64,000 bases of DNA from Flavobacterium tegetincola DSM 22377. Its GTDB lineage: Bacteria > Bacteroidota > Bacteroidia > Flavobacteriales > Flavobacteriaceae. Under the pieces are notes generated by a model that saw nothing but the letters and a program-made list of their open reading frames with translations, was not told the DNA's origin and did not search any database. The DNA is taken from NCBI RefSeq assembly GCF_000425485.1, contig NZ_KE384383.1, positions 124,117-188,116 of the forward strand, read 5' to 3'. A program made the position numbers and the translations under genes. Shown here piece by piece: positions 27,568-34,200 of the stretch; position 1 is the first letter of the stretch, and each line of letters opens with the position of its first letter.

Positions 27568-28122
27568 TTAAAACAAATCTAATAAAATCACCTCAATTTC
27601 ATGTTCCAAACCCGCATAATTTCGAGCAGAACTAAAGTAGTAATCTTCAGGTAACGATACACATTTATCCTTCACAGGGTTGTCATGAATGTAGGATACC
27701 TTTTGTTTTATAAATGAATTACTATAAATATGTTCGGCATGATAACCATCTTGCCACACCTTATAATGTTGGTCTCTTTTTAAATGTTCACACGATTTTC
27801 TAAAATACGCTAGCATCCATTCTCTTCTACTTTCGGGCTCTTCAATAATAGTGTTTATAATCTTTTTTGAAGTAAACTTTTTAAAATCCCTAATAACATC
27901 AGACAGTATAAAACTATTAGTGGCTTTGCACAGCAAGTGAATATGACTACTCATTATCACATAAGCATAAATTTCTAAACCTTTATTTTCCTGACAATAA
28001 CGCAAAGCATTAGTTATAATATATTTCTGATTGAGCCTTGTAAAAACGTCTATCCAACCCACTGTGGTTATTGTAATAAAATAGGCTTCTTCTGTTGTAG
28101 TAGCTTTATATTTTGTTGACAT
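27568..28122 (-). CDS. REP-associated tyrosine transposase (RAYT, Y1/IS200-like)
   Basis: 184 residues of the Y1 transposase fold. The HUH metal motif is His60-Ile-His62 in MSSHIHLLCKA. The C-terminal YIHDNPVKDKCV carries the candidate nucleophile Tyr144 and is the usual signature of this group, followed by PEDYYFSSARNYAG. These enzymes nick single-stranded REP hairpins and spread them. The length is full and no stop or frameshift is seen, so the gene may be active. Inverted REP copies on both sides support the assignment. Confidence 0.88.
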   Translation of the reverse strand: MSTKYKATTTEEAYFITITTVGWIDVFTRLNQKYIITNALRYCQENKGLEIYAYVIMSSHIHLLCKATNSFILSDVIRDFKKFTSKKIINTIIEEPESRREWMLAYFRKSCEHLKRDQHYKVWQDGYHAEHIYSNSFIKQKVSYIHDNPVKDKCVSLPEDYYFSSARNYAGLEHEIEVILLDLF

Positions 28123-28237
28123 ATTGCAGAAATTTATTATACTTATGTAAGTGTTTGGTGCTACTTCCTTTAATTATATCACACCGAATTAATTAAAAGC
28201 TAAAAATAATTACTTAATTATTAATGACTGTTGGATT

Positions 28238-28267
28238 GGGCACGGATTGCAAATCCGCGCTATCGGG
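28238..28267 (+). repeat. REP sequence (copy B)
   Basis: Identical to copy A over the 30-base unit, also sharing GGATT just before it. Here the hairpin module that directly follows REP in copy A is found 163 bp further on. Confidence 0.85.
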
Positions 28268-28430
28268 TACAATAATTCCATCCTTAAAAAAATCACTCAC
28301 ATTGTACTGGACAAAAAAAGAGGATAATCTAATCCTCTCGATATTCTTAAAAACGCTTTACGATAACTCCATATATGTTGATGTCATGTTATCGGTTCTC
28401 CAGAAAAAACGGGACAGGTTGTTCAACATA

Positions 28431-28465
28431 GGTTTCACTGTTCGTTCTCCGAACGCAACGAAAAC
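28431..28465 (+). repeat. Hairpin module partner of REP copy B
   Basis: Same sequence as 26311-26346 with few changes (GTTTCACTGTTCG … CGAACGCAACGAAAAC). The 163 bp between it and REP copy B include a GAGGAT/ATCCTC hairpin at 28320-28337 and no gene. Confidence 0.6.
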
Positions 28466-28486
28466 TTAACTGTTGTGCATCGTTTT

Positions 28487-28966
28487 TTAATTTTCCCAAA
28501 CAGAATAATCGATAACCTTCCATTTTCCGTTTTCATTTAATAGCTTTCCATTACAACCTGCACCTTCTATTTTATAATGAAGCTCAAATTCATTTGTGTC
28601 TTTTGCAATTACTATCTTGTCAAATACTACATAGTCTTTAATTCCTTCTTTTTCTAATTCTGACATTGATAGTATTCTAACTTTTTGTCCGAACTTATTT
28701 AGATTTAAATTTTTCTCAATCAGTTCTGATTCCAACACTTTTACTGGTAATCTTTCTTTTACCTCTGGATGAAAAATCCATTGAAGTTTGGGAAGGTCAA
28801 GTATTTTTTGAACAATTAATTCGGTTTGATTGGATTCCGATTTTATTAATTCCGATTGAGTGGTTGAGGTTTCAGAGTAAAGTTGGTTTTCTGCGATGCT
28901 TTTCGGTGTATTCTTGCAGGAAATAAACACCAAAAACATTAATAAAATTGCGACTATTTTTTTCAT
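28487..28966 (-). CDS. Small lipoprotein of unknown function
   Basis: 159 residues with a lipobox (FLVFISCKN, Cys17). The mature part has a Ser/Thr/Gln-rich linker, then a compact domain (EFELHYKIEGAGCNGKLLNENGKWKVIDYSVWEN) like other small periplasmic beta proteins. No family is recognised. The gene is bounded by perfect 9-bp inverted repeats, GTTGTGCAT at 28472-28480 and ATGCACAAC at 28989-28997, as if it were a mobile cassette. Confidence 0.6.
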   Translation of the reverse strand: MKKIVAILLMFLVFISCKNTPKSIAENQLYSETSTTQSELIKSESNQTELIVQKILDLPKLQWIFHPEVKERLPVKVLESELIEKNLNLNKFGQKVRILSMSELEKEGIKDYVVFDKIVIAKDTNEFELHYKIEGAGCNGKLLNENGKWKVIDYSVWEN

Positions 28967-28988
28967 TTCGTGAGTTTTTTCTCAAATT

Positions 28989-29134
28989 ATGCACAACGTT
29001 CGTGTTTGTGTATGGTTAGTTGCGTGGTATAAGCGTTAAAGTTAGCAAATAAAAACCGAATAGAAAATCCGCGAGGATTTTCGTAAGTAGTCTTTAACCA
29101 AGTAATTAACTATACACGGTGTTACCCAACGTTT
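28989..29134. repeat. Palindromic element between two accessory genes (attC-like)
   Basis: GTGTATGGTTA (29008-29018 region) and TTAACTATACAC (29107-29117 region) are inverted partners, and a perfect GAAAATCC-GCGA-GGATTTTC hairpin lies in the middle (29063-29082). Both ends have CAACGTT. The left end mirrors the far side of the 28487-28966 gene, the right end mirrors the far side of the 29122-29703 gene. Confidence 0.5.
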
Positions 29135-29703
29135 TTTATTCCACGTTTTTCTAATTCCGCTTCTAATTCAATTCGTTTTTTCTTATAACTCCTACGAGCT
29201 TTATTATACTGAACATTTTTCTCGTCTTCAATTAATTCTGCAATCAAATGTTCAATTTCGTTATCTTTTAATTCGTTTGGTTCTTTGAAATATAATTCTT
29301 GTCCAAATTCAGTCGGTTTGAGTGATTTATTTTCAAGTTCATTTATTCTTTCAATTGGCTTTTCAGTTTCCACTTCTGTCAATTCGTAATCGGTTTTTAG
29401 TAATTCCGATTTGCCAACTATTTGCAAATACTCACTTAAAATCCGTTTTTCTACAAATATTTTTCCTCCGCCAAATTTGTGTCGGTCAGACATATCTTTT
29501 TTAACTCCCGAAATCCAATATTCATCTCCAGTTTCCAAGTCAAAATAATTTCCGCTAATTCCAGTTCCATCGAGACTTTTAAATGCTTTTCCGTCAAAGT
29601 AAATTGTTTTTCCGCTTTTTGAGAAGGAAACAAGTCCAATCCAAGCTGGACCATTTCCAGAAAATCCGCTTTTAAGTTCTAAATATTTAATTTCAGTTCG
29701 CAT
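29122..29703 (-). CDS. Conserved hypothetical cytoplasmic protein
   Basis: 193 residues. The first 95 form a conserved small domain (GPAWIGLVSFSKSGKTIYFDGKAFKSL … GEYWISGVKK-like, here GDEYWISGVKKDMSDRHKFGGG), seen in other flavobacterial hypothetical proteins. The remainder is a charged, coiled-coil-like helix rich in Glu and Lys. No function is known to me. Its ends coincide with perfect 10-bp inverted repeats (GTTACCCAAC at 29121-29130, including the stop codon, and GTTGGGTAAC at 29716-29725). Confidence 0.6.
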   Translation of the reverse strand: MRTEIKYLELKSGFSGNGPAWIGLVSFSKSGKTIYFDGKAFKSLDGTGISGNYFDLETGDEYWISGVKKDMSDRHKFGGGKIFVEKRILSEYLQIVGKSELLKTDYELTEVETEKPIERINELENKSLKPTEFGQELYFKEPNELKDNEIEHLIAELIEDEKNVQYNKARRSYKKKRIELEAELEKRGIKNVG

Positions 29704-30029
29704 TTTTTTTCAAATGTTGGGTAACTACTAAATATTCTAAAGTCTCTACAACTTATTATATCAATCCCAAATATATACAAATTTCCTCCACAAAAAACAA
29801 TTCCCTCTCAAATACAAATCCAGTCCATCAACTCGCCATCATCTTCCTCGGAACACACACTTTAAAAATTTATCACTGGGAAACCTAAAAAAAACACAAA
29901 AGCAAAGAACAAATTAATAAAACAGAAGAATAGTACAGACATTTATCTGTTTTATTTTACCTCGAAGCTTTTGGTACTTTATTGGTTTTTAGGTTGGGAA
30001 ATTTCGAAGTACAGGGCAGGCCTTCAATT

Positions 30030-30111
30030 CGACCTGACGAAACTTTTGCTTCGTCCTGACCAGTTCAAAAGTTCGTCAGGACGAATCGGAAACTTGGTCA
30101 GGACGAACTGG
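30030..30111. repeat. Cluster of short inverted repeats with a GTCAGGACGAA core
   Basis: The core appears inverted at 30050-30062 (TTCGTCCTGACCA), direct at 30071-30085 (GTTCGTCAGGACGAA) and direct at 30095-30107 (TGGTCAGGACGAA), with a weaker copy at 30029-30041. The first and third form a perfect 13-bp stem around the second. Confidence 0.7.
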
Positions 30112-30270
30112 GATGATTAAAAACATGCTTTTAAATCATTGACTTATAGCGCATTGATTTTTTGCTAAATTCATCAGAAAGTCCTTTTTAGGTGTAAAAC
30201 TTTTCTTTCATATTTTCACCAAAAGGGACAAAGGCGTCTATTTTTTGGCGTAAGTACACACTTTGATTTT

Positions 30271-30384
30271 ATGAAAAAAAAAGTGCTTATTTTTTACGGC
30301 AAAAGCGCACGGGAAAGAGGCTCGCGTTATTTCAAAATACACACTAAAAAAGGTGTATGGTCTATAAATGAAGTTGAAATCTGA
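30271..30384 (+). CDS. Possible very small protein (37 aa)
   Basis: ATG followed by three lysine codons, then VLIFYGKSARERGSRYF and KIHTKKGVWSINEVEI up to a TGA at 30382. Basic and soluble. No homologue is recalled, and there is no clear promoter, so it may be chance. Confidence 0.25.
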   Translation: MKKKVLIFYGKSARERGSRYFKIHTKKGVWSINEVEI

Positions 30385-30566
30385 TGGCAGTTGTAGTAAA
30401 AAAAGGTCCGGATGTGCTGTCGTGCTTTTGGCAGTAGTGTAAAAGTTTTAAGTTGAAAAATGCCAGGACACCGGCTGCTGTAATTCTTGTGAAATGAAAA
30501 ATGTACATTTTGTTTGTACCCGCACTTTACAACTCATATTCCTTGGAGCAGTTGCGTTGGACTTCT

Positions 30567-31070
30567 TTACTCATACGTAATGGACTGAACCGTGAAGACT
30601 CTGCTTCTTGATGCTAATTTTAATACGGCTTCGTCGCCCACTTTTTTGTGAAGAAGCAATTGCGCTATCGGTGAGATGAACGAAATTTTAAGCTGCTTTA
30701 TGTTGGCTTCATCAACGCCTACAATCTGATAGTGCTGGGGCTGGGTTTGATCATTAACGGCTACCGTAACTGTTGCTCCAAAACGAACTTCATCTTTGGG
30801 CTGTTTGGTCAAGTCTACCACTTTTGCGGAAGCAATACGAGCGTTAAGCAAATCCAATTTGGCATGCAAAAAATTAATAGCAATGCGTCGCTCATTTTCA
30901 TTGATTGCGATAATGTGTTCCAACTGATGAAGCATCGCGGCTCTTTCTGTTAAAAGAGCATCTAGTCCATCTGGAGTAACGTAATTGACCACATTTGCAG
31001 GTAAATCTGCTCGTGGGGTTACCATTGGAATTTCTTCTTGGTCATTTTCTTTTACAAATCCTCTGCTCAT
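30567..31070 (-). CDS. GreA/GreB-family transcription elongation factor homologue
   Basis: 167 residues. It opens with MSRGFVKENDQEE, as in a known Bacteroidota branch of the family. The long middle part (about 50-85) is the antiparallel coiled coil that enters the polymerase secondary channel. The C-terminal half (FGATVTVAVN … YQIVGVDEAN … SPIAQLLLHKKVGDEAVLK) is the FKBP-like globular domain. The acidic tip residues needed for transcript cleavage are not clear (the tip reads INENERRIA), so it may be a regulator that binds RNA polymerase and not a true cleavage factor. Confidence 0.82.
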   Translation of the reverse strand: MSRGFVKENDQEEIPMVTPRADLPANVVNYVTPDGLDALLTERAAMLHQLEHIIAINENERRIAINFLHAKLDLLNARIASAKVVDLTKQPKDEVRFGATVTVAVNDQTQPQHYQIVGVDEANIKQLKISFISPIAQLLLHKKVGDEAVLKLASRSRVFTVQSITYE

Positions 31071-31250
31071 AAGGTGCTTTTTTTAGCAATTCAACGCTGT
31101 GAATTTTGGTTTCCAACATTAAAGTTATTTATTTTAAACGACTTAATAGAATTTGAAATGCTAATTAAAGTTAAAATCAGAAAATTGTAAACAAAATAGT
31201 AAGGTGTATTTAAACTGAATTCTGTTATATGGAAAGATGTATAACTAAAA

Positions 31251-31276
31251 AAGGCTGCTCCAATTGGAGCAGCCTT
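31251..31276 (-). terminator. Rho-independent terminator of the giant T9SS gene
   Basis: Perfect 11-bp stem AAGGCTGCTCC / GGAGCAGCCTT with loop AATT. On the minus strand it is followed by six T, 22 bp after the stop codon at 31299. Confidence 0.9.
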
Positions 31277-31298
31277 AATTTTAAATGAAGCGTGATGT

Positions 31299-34200
31299 TT
31301 ATTCTTTAATCACTTTCATTGTTTGTACTTTATCACCGCTAGTTACTTTTAATAAGTAAGTTCCCGCTGACAAGTTAGACATGTCTACTTTTCCTTCAGT
31401 AGCATTAATGCTTCTTGAGAATAAGTGTTGTCCTAATAAATTAAATACAGCAACATCACTAATGTTTTCGTTGTAACGAATTGTTAATGTGTTTTTTACT
31501 GGATTTGGATAAGCTGTAAACGCATTTCCATCAAACGTAGCATTAGAAAGGGCTACATCAATCAAGATGTCGTCTACCAATAGTCCCAATTCATTTTGAG
31601 TTGAGTACGCTTGGAATCCAAAAATATAGGTCCCAGAAACCGTTGGCGTGAACGAAACCAGATTAGTTTGTGGTACTCCACCTGATACAGATGGATGGTC
31701 TGCTAATACTGTAGTCATCGCTGTACTGATAGCTTCAGTTCCGTAAGCTACTTTTAAACTTTCAACGTAAGTTGATGAGTCATTTCCGTATTTATACGAA
31801 ATAGTGTACGCTGTACCAGCAACTAAATTAACACTGTTGGTATAAAACCATGTGTTCGCTGCGTTAGAGAAGTCGTAGCTGTATTTCAATACTTTTCCAG
31901 TAAAGCCATTGGCTGATGAAGTAGCAGTTATCCAGTCATTTCCTGTCCCTACGTTTTCATTAGAAGTACATAATGGAAGGTTTGGAACTGATACAGCTTC
32001 AAAGTCAATGAGGTATGGTAATGTAGTAGTAGCACACAATGTGGTGAATGTAGCAGCTGTAGACCAACCACTAAAATCAGTAGTACTACAACGCGTTCTT
32101 ACATAAAATTTATAAATGGAAGAACTAGTTAAACCCGTTGCATTAAAAGTAGTAACTCCAGCAGCTACTGTTCCAGTAGGTGTAGTGGTTGCTATAGGTT
32201 GAGTTCCGTCAGTTGAATAGAAATAATCGTATCCTTCAGACGCTGTAGTTGAAGCAGCACTCCAACTTAAATTAGCACTGTCAACCGTTACAGATGTAGG
32301 GTCTACGCTAACTCCAACAGGTGCAATACAAGTAGGTATAGCCGTTACGTTAATAGTGAATTCTAAGGTTACCCCATAAGAACCGCTGTAACATGGATCA
32401 GCAGGTACTTGAACAATATCTGTTGAAACGATTCTCATTCTGTGTAGTCCCAAAGGAGCATCTGCAGGCAATAAGAAACTAGCATCTTGAACAAATGGAT
32501 TCGTGTTAAGTGATTCGCCAGAAAACAATAGTTCATTTGCCTCAAAAGTAAGGTTGTCATTTAAGTCAATCCAAACATTTGTTCCGTAAGTAAATCCAGT
32601 AGCTAAAGTTACTTTCACAGTGTTAGTAATTCCTTGAGAGAAATCAACAGGAGTAGCTGTATGGTCAAAGTAAGTTACATCTCCAGTTGGGAAATTTTGA
32701 TTTGCCAATTGAACATTAGTAATTCCTGAACCATCATTACTTGTAGGTGCTGAAGTACAAAAGCAACCGTCCGGTGCAGTTACAAAAGTTTGCTCTGTAC
32801 AACCTGCTGCAGGACCTGCACTGTTGTAAGGAACTATTGAGTAAAAATATGTGGTGTTTACTGCTCCAATAAAGTTGTAACTCGTAACAAGTCCTAAGTC
32901 TTGATTATTAGCTACATCTGTACCTCCAGCTGTAGTTCCTACGTTTAAGTAGTAACCATCTGTTTCAGTAGTGGAATTCCATGAAATTGCTGTTGCAAAA
33001 TTACCACAAGTTGCGTTTGGTGTAGCTACAATATTTGTAGTACATACCGGTACAACAGAAGGTTTCATTTCCCAAATTACATCATCAATATAAACTGTTA
33101 GAGATGAACTAGCAGTAGGAAGGGCTCTTATTACTAATTTTGTTATTCCAGCAGGAATAGCATCACTTTCAACGGTGAATATTTGTGCAGTAGACGCGGA
33201 TGTTCCTGGTAAATTTAATGTTTGTATTGTCACAAAACTAGTTACTTCAGCACTGTTTGTAAAGTAACCTACATCAATACTTTTACCTGTAGCTGAAGCA
33301 TACGCTGTAAGTTTTAAGCGGTGCGTATCTGCTTGCAAGTTAGAAACAGCAGGCAAAATTGCATAGGATTCAGAAGGTGTAAAAGTGGAAGCAAACATAT
33401 ACAGCCTGTTTGGTGCTGAACCTGGAGTTGCTCCTCCCGTAGTTACATAAGTAGATCCATTACCTGCTTTAGACCAGCAAGTTGGCATAGGACTACTAAA
33501 ACCAGTAACACTTGAGTCAAAGTTTTGTGAAAATTCAGTTACTGACTCGCAAGCAGTAGTAAACTTAGCTGCAGTAGAAAATGCACCTAAATCAGTACCA
33601 CATGCAGATCGTACCCAAACCTTATAGGTGGTAGCTGGTAATAAACCTGTAATAGTAGCTTGCGCAAGGTCTGCTACATCAGTGATAGGTGTTAAGGTAT
33701 TTGGATCAGTTTCTGTTTCCAAACCGTAAACATATTGCCAAGCAGTTTCAGAACCTCCTGGAGTCCAAGAGATCGCAGCTGTAGTACTTGTAGTATTTCC
33801 AACAGTCACAACATTTACATCTGGACATAATGGAATTGGTTGCCAAGATACATCATCAATGTATAAAGTAGTTGAAGCAGGCAATCCAGTATTTTTAAAT
33901 GCGAAAGTAGTAACGCCACTTGGAATAGAAGTAGGAGTATACGTATAGACTGCAGCAGTTGCAGCAGTGGTAGGAACAATGTTAATTGTTTGTAACGCTA
34001 CATAAGAATTTAAATCATTAGCGTCATTATAGTAGCCAATTTCAACTGTTTTATCCGTAGTACTTGCATACGCTCTAAATTTCAAGCGGTGTGTTCCATC
34101 AGCAAGATTGGAAACGCCTGGCATAATAGCTATAGCAGTAGAAGGAACGGTAGCTGTACCACTTGCAAACATATACAATCTGTTTGGAGGCGTTCCTGGA

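Larger units (their letters stand above)
27533..28267. mobile_element. RAYT unit: transposase gene between inverted REP copies
   Basis: A REP copy on the minus strand (27533-27561) and one on the plus strand (28238-28267) enclose a single gene for a REP-associated tyrosine transposase. The left REP is only 6 bp from the gene's stop codon, the right one 115 bp from its start. A further solitary REP is at 26284-26313. This is the organisation called a REPtron in other bacteria. Confidence 0.75.
29726..30566. other. Long intergenic stretch
   Basis: About 840 bp without an established gene. It contains the inverted-repeat cluster at 30030-30111 and one possible very small reading frame at 30271-30384. 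The part 29740-29990 is simple A/C/T-rich sequence in which nothing is recognised. Confidence 0.4.

Noticed and set aside
28224-28469. 81-residue plus-strand reading frame across REP copy B
   Set aside because: It consists of the translated REP (GLGTDCKSALSG) and hairpin sequence, so it is not a gene.
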